Source: Bacteroidales bacterium UBA1189
Lineage (GTDB): Bacteria > Bacteroidota > Bacteroidia > Bacteroidales > Bacteroidaceae
Direction of reading: 5' to 3'
Assembly (NCBI GenBank): GCA_002309805.1
Contig: DBYJ01000012.1
Coordinates: forward strand, 1-57,443
DNA: 57,443 nucleotides
Shown here: one piece after another, positions 1 through 8,034 of the stretch
Layout of the letters: the number at the start of each line of letters is the position of its first letter
How positions within the stretch are numbered: position 1 is the stretch's first letter
The notes under the pieces: model-generated
Told to the model about the DNA's origin: nothing
Databases searched by the model: none
What the model saw: only the letters and a program-made list of their open reading frames with translations
Translations under genes and position numbers: made by a program

Positions 1-150
1 TCGATATCATAACCTGATATTTTTTTTGCACATACTTCCATAATTCATTTGTTTTTTATTTTGCCCATTCGGGCGGATTAATAATCAATTTCGCACCCGT
101 TCGGGCGAATATTCGCGGAAGAGGGCAGGTGCTTTCATGGTCTTTCAGAA
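1..150. other. Left-edge intergenic DNA
   Basis: No gene can be assigned here. Two GC-rich motifs, CCATTCGGGCG and CCGTTCGGGCG, form an imperfect direct repeat at about 65-115 and could be part of a weak terminator for the minus-strand gene that ends at 151. On the minus strand an ATG at 39-41 opens a frame that runs off the left edge after 13 codons. It is too short to identify and may or may not be the next gene of the minus-strand series. Confidence 0.4.
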
Positions 151-816
151 TCAGCGGGGGACGAAGCGGCCTTCGGCCCAGTCGTAGTAGGTGACGGTAG
201 TGGAGGGGATGAGCTCGGCATCCTCGTCCTTAGGCTCGTAGGTCTCAACGGTATAATCGGCTTGCAACGACGAATTGAGAGGGGAAAGGGTGAGGCGGAG
301 GAAATGATTGGCAACGGGTTCTGCGTGTTGCTCGGGCGAGGCCAGCTGGATAAAGCGGGAGAGGGGAAGGGGCGCCCAGGCTTCGTCGTAGAAGGCGATA
401 CGTGAGTCGGGCGCAGGGAGCTGTACGGTACGAACCAGGCAGATGACGCTGGTGGAGTCCGTCAAGGGGAGCAGCTTCATCTCCACCTGTGAAGCGGAGG
501 TGTACTGCCAAAGGGCGTAGTCGGCCGTGAGCTGGGTGAGCTCAGTTGTGCCGCCAAGACGGTTGGTAACCTTCGCCTCCATGCCGGCTTCGCGGAAATC
601 GACGCAGTCGGCACGATTCACCGACGTCAGCAGGGTCATCAAGGAGTCGGGCATACGGACAATGCAGTCGCGCATCCGCACCTGAGCAGAGAGAGAGATT
701 GAAGATTGAAAAGTGAAAACTGGAAATTGGAGGATAAAAAACAAAACCATAAGGGTTGTCAAAGACCTCCCTTTAACATCCATATACCTTCTCTTAAACA
801 TCCGTTCCATATCCAT
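151..816 (-). CDS. DUF3256 family exported protein
   Basis: This protein of about 220 residues matches my memory of the Bacteroidales DUF3256 family, including the early MRDCIVRMPDSL segment and the later VEMKLLPLTDS segment. Its function is unknown. A hydrophobic stretch (TLMVLFFILQF) near the N-terminus followed by a polar SAQ site looks like a signal peptide, so it should act in the periplasm or outer membrane. A TTG at 822 lies in frame. I chose the ATG at 816, and the ATG 12 codons further in is also possible. The DNA coding the signal peptide (about 691-745) is a GATTGAAA/GGAAATTGG microsatellite. It is the last gene of the minus-strand series that begins with cca, 28 bp after the EamA gene. 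Confidence 0.75.
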   Translation of the reverse strand: MDMERMFKRRYMDVKGRSLTTLMVLFFILQFPVFTFQSSISLSAQVRMRDCIVRMPDSLMTLLTSVNRADCVDFREAGMEAKVTNRLGGTTELTQLTADYALWQYTSASQVEMKLLPLTDSTSVICLVRTVQLPAPDSRIAFYDEAWAPLPLSRFIQLASPEQHAEPVANHFLRLTLSPLNSSLQADYTVETYEPKDEDAELIPSTTVTYYDWAEGRFVPR

Positions 817-849
817 CTTCAATGCTCAATTTTCAATCTTCAATCTATA

Positions 850-1743
850 TTATCGTGTACCAAAGTAGAGGAAGAGCAGGCCGATGAGCACCATAGCGAG
901 GGCGATGAGCTTGCTCTTGATGTTCTTCTCGTGCAAGAAGAGGGCGCCGCAGAGGAAGGAGATGATGACATTGCCGCGTCGTACCATAGAGACAATGGAA
1001 ATCATGGAGCCCTCCTGGCTCAACGCCTTGAAGTAGGCAAAGTCGGCTACCGTCAGGAAAAGCGAGATGAGCAGGATGGTCCAGCGCCATTGGAAGGGCT
1101 GCTCCTTGCGTTTCGGATACCAGAGGATGAACATCACCACACACATAATGAGCATGATATAGACATTACACCACGCCTGAACGAGCATATTGTCGAGTTG
1201 CCGCATGAGCGCCTTGTCGTAGAGCGCGCTGACGGCTCCCAGCAGCGAGGCTGTTACGGCAAACCATATCCAACGGTTGTGCTTGAAGTCGATGCCCTCC
1301 TTTTTTCCGCCCAGGCTGAGCATATAGAAGGAGATGATGGCAAAGGCCACACCAATCCATTGCCAGGCATTGAGCCGCTCGCCGAAGATGAGCAGAGCGC
1401 CCAGCAGCACCATGACGGGACGTGTGGCGTTGATGGTGCCGACGATGGTGATGGGCAGGTTCTTCATGCCGAAATAGCCGAAGGTCCACGAGGCAGAGAC
1501 GATGCAGGCTTTCAGAAGGATGTACTTATGGGTGTCCCACGAGGCAACGGGGACGTGTACCAGCGTGCCGTCGAGTACAGGAGTGTAAGCAGACAGTAGA
1601 ATGAGCGGCAAGAAGATGCACGACGAAATCAACGTGCTGAAAAACAGCACGGGAATGACAGCATTGCCGCGCAACGACTGTTTCTTGAACACGTCATAGA
1701 AGCCCAACAAAAAGGCTGACAGAAAGGCCAGGATTAACCACAT
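850..1743 (-). CDS. EamA/DMT family permease
   Basis: The 297-residue protein has ten evenly spaced hydrophobic segments in two halves, as expected of the drug/metabolite transporter superfamily. The first EamA repeat contains the typical INATRPVMVLLGALLIFGERL stretch, in which a glutamate-arginine closes a helix. The second has RRGNVIISFLCGALFLHEK at the equivalent place, which confirms the internal duplication. A cytoplasmic loop (GGKKEGIDFKHN) separates the halves. The substrate cannot be told from sequence. It lies downstream of truA, separated by 48 bp of AATTAGGA-type microsatellite, and probably belongs to the same transcript. Confidence 0.85.
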   Translation of the reverse strand: MWLILAFLSAFLLGFYDVFKKQSLRGNAVIPVLFFSTLISSCIFLPLILLSAYTPVLDGTLVHVPVASWDTHKYILLKACIVSASWTFGYFGMKNLPITIVGTINATRPVMVLLGALLIFGERLNAWQWIGVAFAIISFYMLSLGGKKEGIDFKHNRWIWFAVTASLLGAVSALYDKALMRQLDNMLVQAWCNVYIMLIMCVVMFILWYPKRKEQPFQWRWTILLISLFLTVADFAYFKALSQEGSMISIVSMVRRGNVIISFLCGALFLHEKNIKSKLIALAMVLIGLLFLYFGTR

Positions 1744-1806
1744 AGAAAATTATAAAATTATAAATTAGGAATTGAAATTAGAAATTAGGAATTAGGTATT
1801 AGGAAT
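1744..1806. repeat. AATTAGGA-type microsatellite spanning the truA stop
   Basis: This A/T-rich stretch is built of repeated AAATTATAAA, AATTAGGA and AAATTAGA words. It fills the gap between truA and the EamA gene and extends into truA. The last codons of TruA (Ile-Pro-Asn-Thr-stop) are read from the repeat on the minus strand, so the repeat supplies the stop codon. Confidence 0.8.
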
Positions 1807-2568
1807 GAACAATTCTTGGGGGTAGTCGATATGGGTGAGGAACAAGCCGCGCCCTGGGACGGAGGTGCCTGCGCTACAACGGTCCTTCTGCTCGATGACG
1901 CGGCAGAACTCTTCGATTGTCATTCGGCCTCGTCCTACCTCAAGCAAGGTGCCGACGATGGCCCGCACCATATTGCGGAGGAAACGGTCGGCCTGAATGG
2001 TGAACGTCCACACGCCCTCGCTCTCCTGCTCCCAACGTGCCTGCATGATGCGGCAGTTGTTGGTTTTCACATCGGTGTGGAGTTTGCTGAACGAGGTGAA
2101 GTCCGTGTAGTCAAATAGGCGCGCAGCGGCTTCGTTCATAGCCTCGAAGTCAGGAGCCGTGAACAGACGCATGGAGTAGTCGCGCCCGAAGGGAGACTTG
2201 GCTGTATGGACGTAATATATATAGGTACGCGCAAGGGCATCGAACCGCGCATGGGCATCGTCCCTTACCTGACGGATATTGTGGATGGCGATGTCGGAGG
2301 GGAGCAGACGATTGAGCTTCTCGCAGAGCCAATCCGTGAAGGGCTGGGGCTGCGCTGCCACACACGCCTCGTCCACATCCAGATGCGCTACCATCATGCG
2401 GGCATGCACACCTGCATCCGTACGCCCAGCCCCTACCACAGGAGCAGGCACACGCAACAGCGTAGTCAACGCCTCCTCGAGGGTCTGCTGCACCGTCGGC
2501 GCATTGGGCTGCGTCTGCCAACCGCTATAGTTGGTGCCGTCGTAGGATAGGGTGAGGAAGAAACGCAT
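1792..2568 (-). CDS. truA: tRNA pseudouridine(38-40) synthase TruA
   Basis: TruA converts uridines 38-40 of the tRNA anticodon stem-loop to pseudouridine. The catalytic motif GAGRTDAGVHA is intact, with the nucleophilic aspartate at residue 51. The N-terminal RFFLTLSYDGTNYSGWQ and the later RFLRNMVRAIVGTLLEVG are family signatures. Length (258 residues) is normal. The gene begins 1 bp after the rsmE stop, so the two RNA-modification genes are probably co-transcribed and translationally coupled. The C-terminal residues come from a microsatellite rather than from conserved sequence. Confidence 0.97.
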   Translation of the reverse strand: MRFFLTLSYDGTNYSGWQTQPNAPTVQQTLEEALTTLLRVPAPVVGAGRTDAGVHARMMVAHLDVDEACVAAQPQPFTDWLCEKLNRLLPSDIAIHNIRQVRDDAHARFDALARTYIYYVHTAKSPFGRDYSMRLFTAPDFEAMNEAAARLFDYTDFTSFSKLHTDVKTNNCRIMQARWEQESEGVWTFTIQADRFLRNMVRAIVGTLLEVGRGRMTIEEFCRVIEQKDRCSAGTSVPGRGLFLTHIDYPQELFIPNT

Positions 2569-2569
2569 T

Positions 2570-3334
2570 TTAGTGTGTCAAGTTCATCAGATGGACGGCA
2601 ACGAGGGCGGCAGTCTCTGTACGCAAACGGGAGGCAGAGAGACTGACGGACTGAAAGCCGAGGGAAAGCGCCAGCCGTACCTCTTCCACGCTGAAATCCC
2701 CTTCAGGGCCAATAAGGACAAGGGCATCCTCATCAGGGTTCAAGGCATCTAACAACGAGAGACGGAAAGCGGATGTGCCGTAGGACTGGCCCAGTCCCTC
2801 ACCGCTAACATCCTTCTCTACCTCCTCTTCGCTATAGCAATGGGCAATAAACTTTTGCCCTTTGAAGGACTGACGGACAAACTTGTCGAACGGCATCATC
2901 TCGTGGAGAACGGGCTTGGTGGCCTTAAGACTTTGCTTCATGGCAGCTACCAGAATCTTGTCGAGACGTTCTGTCTTCACCACGCGGCGTTCAGAAAAAC
3001 GGCAATCCAATAGGCTCAGCTCGTCGAAACCAATCTCCGTAGCCTTCTCAGCCAGCCACTCCATGCGATCCATGTTCTTCGTCGGAGCGACAGCCAGATG
3101 CAGGTGCCCCTGCCACGAGGGGGCAGGCGTCGTCTGGCTGAGGATGTCCACACGGCAACGCTTGCCCGATACATCGGCAATAACCGCCTCGTAAAAATGC
3201 CCCACGCCATCGGTCAACTGTACCTTCTCCCCTACCCCAAGGCGCAGCACACGCAGGGCATGAGCCGCTTCCTCTTCGGGCAGCTCATGCCGCGTGGAGA
3301 TATCGGGGCAATAGAAAAGAGGCACCTTGAGCAT
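2570..3334 (-). CDS. rsmE: 16S rRNA (uracil(1498)-N3)-methyltransferase RsmE
   Basis: RsmE methylates U1498 of 16S rRNA using S-adenosylmethionine. It is a SPOUT-fold enzyme with an N-terminal PUA-like domain (residues 1 to about 75, HALRVLRLGVGEKVQLTDG) and a C-terminal knotted domain. The SAM-binding knot is visible as VLIGPEGDFSVEEV followed by SLSASRLRTETAALVAVHLM. The length of 254 residues is close to normal. Its ATG overlaps the stop of the upstream permease by one base (TAATG), a classic coupling arrangement. Confidence 0.96.
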   Translation of the reverse strand: MLKVPLFYCPDISTRHELPEEEAAHALRVLRLGVGEKVQLTDGVGHFYEAVIADVSGKRCRVDILSQTTPAPSWQGHLHLAVAPTKNMDRMEWLAEKATEIGFDELSLLDCRFSERRVVKTERLDKILVAAMKQSLKATKPVLHEMMPFDKFVRQSFKGQKFIAHCYSEEEVEKDVSGEGLGQSYGTSAFRLSLLDALNPDEDALVLIGPEGDFSVEEVRLALSLGFQSVSLSASRLRTETAALVAVHLMNLTH

Positions 3335-4596
3335 TATTTGCGTTCGTGCTTATACTTGAAGATGATGGCGAAGAGCACGCCAACGACGAGGGCGTAAGCT
3401 GCGAAGACGTACCAACAGGTTGACCAAGCCTGCATCTGAGCCTCGCCTGCGGGCTTGGAATAGACTAGCGCATTGACGACAGCCTGAGCCGACAAAGTGC
3501 CAATCGTAGCGCCAAAGCCGTTCGTCATCATCATAAAGAGGCCCTGCGCGCTGGAGCGGATGCTCTCGGTAGTATTCTCCTCCACAAAGAGCGAGCCGCT
3601 GATGTTGAAGAAGTCGAACGCCACACCATAGACAATCATCGAGAGAATAAACAGCCAGACGCCGTTGCCTGGATTGCCCACAGCAAAGAACCCGAATCGG
3701 AGCACCCACGCCAACATGGCTATGAGCACCACCTTCTTGATGCCCAAACGACGCAGGAAGAAGGGGATGAGCAGGATACAGAGTGTCTCGCTGATTTGGC
3801 TAAGCGAAATAAGGATATTGGCATGCTTGACGGCAAACGTGTTGGCGTAAGCAGGGATGTCAGCAAAGGCCGAGATGAACGTGTTGGCATAGCCGTTGGT
3901 AATCTGCAGCGATACGCCAAGGAACATGGAAAAGATGAAGAACACGCACATCTTCTTATCCTTGAACAGCGAGAAAGCCCTCAGGCCAAGCGCATCCACC
4001 AACGACTGCTTCTCGCCCGTGCCCTTGTTCGTGGGGCAGTTGGGCAGCGTCAGGGCATAGAAGCCGAGTATGATGCTCCAAGCGGCGCACACAAGGAACT
4101 GACGATAGTCGTGCTGGAAGCCCATCAGATCAACCAGCCACATCGAGCAGATGAAGCCGACGGTACCGAAGACGCGAATGGGCGGGAAGGACTTTACGGT
4201 GTCCAAGCCTGCCTTAGTCAACGCATTGTAGGAGACGGAGTTGTCCAATGCGATAGTCGGCATGAAGAATGCCACACTCAGCGCATACCAGGGGAACAAT
4301 TGCCCGAAGGTGACATCGCTGCCGTAGCGCATTCCCTGCCAACCGGCAATGCCCATAAAGACAGCTGCCAGGAAATGGCAGAGGCTGAGCATCTTCTGCG
4401 CCGGAATGAACTTATCGGCAAGGATGCCGATGAGAGCCGGCATGAAAAGCGACACGAAGCCCTGCACACTATAGAACCAGCCAATCTGAGGACCCATGCC
4501 CACTTCGGCAAGGTACGAGCCCATGCTGGTCAGATACGAACCCCACACGGCAAACACCAGGAAGTTCATGATAATAAGACGAATCTTTGTCTGCAT
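3334..4596 (-). CDS. MFS permease of the nucleoside:H+ symporter (NupG-like) type
   Basis: This 420-residue major facilitator protein has twelve predicted membrane segments. The opening MNFLVFAVWGSYLTSMGSYL and the following GWFYSVQGFVSLFMPALIGILADKF are what I associate with Bacteroidota members of the nucleoside:H+ symporter family related to NupG. Uptake of nucleosides across the inner membrane is therefore the best guess, although no nucleoside catabolism gene lies nearby to support it. It sits between cca and rsmE, 39 bp after the former and overlapping the latter by one base. Confidence 0.78.
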   Translation of the reverse strand: MQTKIRLIIMNFLVFAVWGSYLTSMGSYLAEVGMGPQIGWFYSVQGFVSLFMPALIGILADKFIPAQKMLSLCHFLAAVFMGIAGWQGMRYGSDVTFGQLFPWYALSVAFFMPTIALDNSVSYNALTKAGLDTVKSFPPIRVFGTVGFICSMWLVDLMGFQHDYRQFLVCAAWSIILGFYALTLPNCPTNKGTGEKQSLVDALGLRAFSLFKDKKMCVFFIFSMFLGVSLQITNGYANTFISAFADIPAYANTFAVKHANILISLSQISETLCILLIPFFLRRLGIKKVVLIAMLAWVLRFGFFAVGNPGNGVWLFILSMIVYGVAFDFFNISGSLFVEENTTESIRSSAQGLFMMMTNGFGATIGTLSAQAVVNALVYSKPAGEAQMQAWSTCWYVFAAYALVVGVLFAIIFKYKHERK

Positions 4597-4635
4597 AATG
4601 CTGATATTATTTACAATTTGACATTTTTCGATTGC

Positions 4636-6075
4636 TCAACTCTTCTCTATTGGCTTTAGCCCCACTTCTGCGGCTTTGGTGAGGAGGTAGGCGTAAGCGG
4701 CATCATGGTCGTTGGGGATGACGCCATCGAGGATGGCATCCTTGATGGCAGCCTTCAGGGTACCCACCTCGGCACAGGGCTCCAGCCCAAATACCTCCAT
4801 GATCTCCGTACCATCCACAGGCGGCTGGAAGTTGCGGATACGGTCCCGCTCCTCCAAATCCTTCAGTTTCTGGCGCACCAAACGGAAGTTGTCGAGAAAA
4901 CGCTGCTTCTTCTCGGCGTTCTTCGACGTGATATCCGCCTCGCACAATACCATCAGGTCGTCGATGTCGTCGCCCGCCTCAAACAGCAGACGACGTACGG
5001 CACTATCCGTCACCACCTCGTCGGCTATGACTATGGGGCGCATGTGCAAGCCAACAAGCTTTTGCACGTACTTCATCTTCTCGTTCAGGGGCAGCTTCAT
5101 GGTGCGGAAGATGCCTGGCACCATTTTCTCCCCCACAAAGTCGTGGTTATGGAATGTCCATCCCAGCTTTGCGTCCCAGCGCTTGGATTTGGGCTTGCCG
5201 ATGTCGTGCAAAAGCGCCGCCCAACGCAGCCAGAGGTTATCGGACGAACGGGCCACGTTATCAAGCACCTCAAGCGTGTGATAGAAATTATCCTTATGCT
5301 TGCGTCCGTTCACCTGCTCCACGCCACAAAGCGCAGCCAATTCTGGGAAGACCAACGGCAGCAGCCCACAACGCTCTAGTTCCACAAAGCCCTTCGAAGG
5401 TATGGGAGAGGCTATTATCTTGTTCAGTTCCTCGCTGATGCGCTCCTTTGAGATGATGTTGATACGCTCCTTGTTGCGCTCCAGCGCATCGAACGTCTCA
5501 TCATCAATATAGAAGTTCAGCTGTGTGGCAAAACGTATGCAACGCATCATGCGCAAGGGGTCGTCGCTGAAGGTGATATCGGGGTCGAGGGGGGTGCGGA
5601 TAAGCCTGTCCTCCAAGTCGAAGACGCCCTCGAAGGGATCGACAAGCTCGCCGAAATGTGCCTTGTTAAGGCAGAGGGCCATAGCGTTGATGGTAAAGTC
5701 GCGTCGGTTCTGGTCGTCCTCCAGCGTACCATCCTCCACGACAGGCTTGCGGCTGTCGTGGCTATACGACTCCTTGCGGGCCCCCACGAACTCAATCTCC
5801 AGTCCGTGCCACTTCAGCTGGGCGGTACCGAAGTTACGGAACACGCTCACATGAGCGCCTCGCCCACAACGTTTTCGCAAAGCCTCCGCCAAGGCAATTC
5901 CGCTACCGATAACCACCACATCGATGTCTGTCGAGGGACGCTCGAGAAACAAGTCGCGCACCCATCCGCCCACTACATAGCAGGGCATACCGAGTTCGTC
6001 GGCCGTCTCGCCTATTAGGTGGAACACCCGCTTGTCGAGTGCCCTCACCAAGTCCTCCTGCGTCAGCCTTACCAT
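4636..6075 (-). CDS. cca: CCA tRNA nucleotidyltransferase / HD-domain protein
   Basis: This class II nucleotidyltransferase of 479 residues has the motif GGWVRDLFLERPSTDID, whose aspartates at residues 50 and 52 bind metal, followed by the RRDFTINAMA signature. This combination marks tRNA CCA-adding enzymes, which build or repair tRNA 3' ends; poly(A) polymerase is a less likely alternative. A C-terminal HD phosphohydrolase domain follows around residue 290 (ALLHDIGKP), as in the longer bacterial forms. The gene leads the minus-strand series and has a good promoter 23 bp upstream of its start. Confidence 0.93.
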   Translation of the reverse strand: MVRLTQEDLVRALDKRVFHLIGETADELGMPCYVVGGWVRDLFLERPSTDIDVVVIGSGIALAEALRKRCGRGAHVSVFRNFGTAQLKWHGLEIEFVGARKESYSHDSRKPVVEDGTLEDDQNRRDFTINAMALCLNKAHFGELVDPFEGVFDLEDRLIRTPLDPDITFSDDPLRMMRCIRFATQLNFYIDDETFDALERNKERINIISKERISEELNKIIASPIPSKGFVELERCGLLPLVFPELAALCGVEQVNGRKHKDNFYHTLEVLDNVARSSDNLWLRWAALLHDIGKPKSKRWDAKLGWTFHNHDFVGEKMVPGIFRTMKLPLNEKMKYVQKLVGLHMRPIVIADEVVTDSAVRRLLFEAGDDIDDLMVLCEADITSKNAEKKQRFLDNFRLVRQKLKDLEERDRIRNFQPPVDGTEIMEVFGLEPCAEVGTLKAAIKDAILDGVIPNDHDAAYAYLLTKAAEVGLKPIEKS

Positions 6076-6097
6076 CCGTTTATTTTGAATTTTGTCG

Positions 6098-6129
6098 CAA
6101 AGTTACAAGTAAGCGAGAGAAATACCAAA
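6098..6129 (-). promoter_or_regulatory. Promoter of cca
   Basis: On the minus strand TTTG (6126-6129) and TAACTTTG (6098-6105) are separated by exactly 20 bp, matching the Bacteroidota -33/-7 consensus. Transcription would start about 15-20 bases before the cca ATG, giving a very short leader. Confidence 0.75.
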
Positions 6130-6470
6130 TTTATTTGAGTTTTTCCGAGCGAGGTAACTAAAACCGAAGGTCAAGGATAGGGTGAGCCGAGCGATAATAA
6201 ATCATTTTTTCTTGACTCTGACTCCATCTGCATTCAAAAGGGAAAAGAGGCCCGAAGGTTCTGGAGGCATTCACACCAAGCAACTCATAAAAAAATAGCC
6301 TGCGCTAATTTTTTATTTGCTTATTCTGTTTTTTTATTTGCCTGCGCTAAAAATTTATTTGCCTGCGCTACGAAAAGACTTGCATATGCCTCGGAATTAG
6401 AATAAACAATATGTTTTTGTCTTCCGCTCGGATTACACTACCTTTAATGGTTTTTTACCCCTTCTTAGTC
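6130..6470. other. Non-coding region between cca and the M23 gene
   Basis: About 340 bp without a supportable gene. Its notable content is the GCCTGCGCTA repeat array at 6298-6370. The rest (6130-6290 and 6371-6470) shows no convincing frame, hairpin or RNA gene. Confidence 0.6.
6298..6370 (+). repeat. GCCTGCGCTA array on a 21-bp register
   Basis: Exact copies of GCCTGCGCTA begin at 6298, 6340 and 6361. The spacings are 42 and 21 bp, and at 6319 the missing position holds a degenerate GCTTATTCTG. The later units are preceded by TTTATTT, so the repeating unit is about TTTATTTGCCTGCGCTAAAA. Confidence 0.8.
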
Positions 6471-6541
6471 AGGGCTCGCCTCAGAAAAATCTAAAAAAAC
6501 ATCAATTTTCTTGCTTTTTCGCTCGGTTCGCCCTAACTTTG
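6471..6541 (+). promoter_or_regulatory. Promoter module of the M23 peptidase operon
   Basis: TTG at 6511-6513 and TAACTTTG at 6534-6541 are separated by 20 bp. The surrounding 70 bp, from GCTCGCCTCAGAAAA through TTTTCTTGCTTTTTCGCT, closely resembles the DNA upstream of ruvB at 14939-15007, including the spacing. The start codon at 6580 lies 39 bp downstream of the -7 element. Confidence 0.75.
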
Positions 6542-6579
6542 TCCGTTTCTTTTAAATAAGGAGATAATAAGGAAAAAAG

Positions 6580-7446
6580 ATGCTTCACAAAATACAGTTT
6601 TTGGCTTTTACCACAGCTTTGTGGATAGCAGGCGCAGGAGGCGTCAGGGCACAGGATGCCCTGCCATCTGAGATGCAACCCGACACGCCTATGGCGGAGG
6701 TTGATCGATTTGATTTCCTGGTGTATAATCTTGACGGCCCACTACCCTTGACGGACAATCCCGCCAACGAGCTCTATCACGGCATCTGGAATCAGGGTGC
6801 CACATTCAGCTATCCGAACCTCCAGCTGCCCGACACGCTTGCCATCGACCTGCGCGGATACTGCATGCCTACCCCCTCGTCGCGCATCAACGACGTGTTC
6901 GGCTTCCGCCCGCGCCGGCGCCGCGTACACTACGGGCTTGACATCAAAGTGGAAAAGGGCGACACCATCCGTGCGGCATTCGACGGCAAGGTGCGCACGC
7001 GCACATTTAACAAACGAGGCTACGGCAACTACGTCATCATCCGCCACGAAAACGGGCTGGAGACACTCTACGGGCATCTTTCGGAATCGCTGGTGCGCGA
7101 GAACCAGCTGGTGCATGCAGGTGACCCCATCGGACTGGGCGGCAGCACGGGACGCAGCACGGGCAATCATCTGCACTTCGAAACGCGTCTGCTGGGCACG
7201 GCGCTGAATCCTGCGCTGATGTTCGATTTTCAGAAGGGACAATCAACAGGAAATCAATACATCTTCTCCCGCAAGGCAGCTACGAAAGAGGTGCAGAGTA
7301 GCGCAGCCTACGTGAAAGTGCGTCAGGGCGATACGCTCTCAGCCATTGCCAAGCGCTCAGGCTCATCGGTAAAGACCATCTGCAAGCTTAACGGCATCAC
7401 GCAGAAATCCATCATCCGACCTGGACAAAGGTTAAGAGTGAGATGA
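6580..7446 (+). CDS. Exported M23 peptidase with C-terminal LysM
   Basis: A zinc endopeptidase that probably cuts peptidoglycan cross-links in the periplasm. A signal peptide (residues 1-25, ending VRAQ) is followed by the M23 domain. Its metal ligands are visible as HYGLD (His117, Asp121) and HLHF (His197, His199), with YGHL at about 164-167, so it should be active. A single LysM domain at about 245-288 (VKVRQGDTLSAIAKRSG) would bind glycan strands. Its stop overlaps a possible start of the DUF1599 gene, which makes it the first gene of the operon that runs to folE. Confidence 0.92.
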   Translation: MLHKIQFLAFTTALWIAGAGGVRAQDALPSEMQPDTPMAEVDRFDFLVYNLDGPLPLTDNPANELYHGIWNQGATFSYPNLQLPDTLAIDLRGYCMPTPSSRINDVFGFRPRRRRVHYGLDIKVEKGDTIRAAFDGKVRTRTFNKRGYGNYVIIRHENGLETLYGHLSESLVRENQLVHAGDPIGLGGSTGRSTGNHLHFETRLLGTALNPALMFDFQKGQSTGNQYIFSRKAATKEVQSSAAYVKVRQGDTLSAIAKRSGSSVKTICKLNGITQKSIIRPGQRLRVR

Positions 7447-7472
7447 GAATAACAAGAAAACAGGAAGTAGAA

Positions 7473-8018
7473 ATGAAGAATAATACGAACGAGCAGTTTG
7501 AGCAGACGATAGCGAAATGCCGCGACCTATTTGCCAAGAAACTGAAGGACTATGGTGCCGCATGGCGCATCCTGCGCATCCCCTCGGTAACGGATCAGAT
7601 CTACATCAAGGCCAAGCGCATCCGCACGCTGGAGACCACGGGAATCGCTATGGTGGACGAGGGCATCCGTCCTGAATTCATCGGCATCGTCAACTATGGC
7701 ATCATCGGCCTCATCCAACTGGCTCACGGCGCAGCCGACCAATGCGATATGACGCCCGAGGAGGCCTTGACAGAATACGACGTCAACGCCCGTAAGGCTC
7801 TGGAACTGATGAAAGCCAAGAACCACGACTACGGCGAGGCCTGGCGCGAAATGCGCATCAGCTCCTATACCGACCTTATCCTCATGAAGCTGAACCGCAC
7901 GAAGGAGATTGAGGGTAACGGAGGGCAGACGCTCGTCTCGGAGGGCATCGACGCCAACTACATGGACATGATAAATTATGCCGTTTTCGGCTTGATAAAG
8001 ATAGATTTCGAGGGTTGA
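7473..8018 (+). CDS. DUF1599 protein with internal duplication
   Basis: This protein belongs to DUF1599, also called nucleotide modification associated domain 1. Its function is not established. It consists of two tandem copies of one module. The first has KLKDYGAAWRILRIPS, then a long helix and GIVNYGIIGLIQL; the second has KNHDYGEAWREMRISS and MINYAVFGLIKI. I chose the ATG at 7473, which follows AGGAAG. An in-frame ATG at 7443 overlaps the upstream stop and adds ten non-family residues. Its position ahead of the DoxX-like gene and tpiA is, as I recall, conserved in Bacteroides. Confidence 0.85.
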   Translation: MKNNTNEQFEQTIAKCRDLFAKKLKDYGAAWRILRIPSVTDQIYIKAKRIRTLETTGIAMVDEGIRPEFIGIVNYGIIGLIQLAHGAADQCDMTPEEALTEYDVNARKALELMKAKNHDYGEAWREMRISSYTDLILMKLNRTKEIEGNGGQTLVSEGIDANYMDMINYAVFGLIKIDFEG

Positions 8019-8034
8019 AAGGTTAAAGGCTGAC

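Noticed and set aside
706..1599. A 297-codon open frame on the plus strand
   Set aside because: Antisense to the EamA permease and DUF3256 genes; His/Glu/Asp-rich product without any fold signature.
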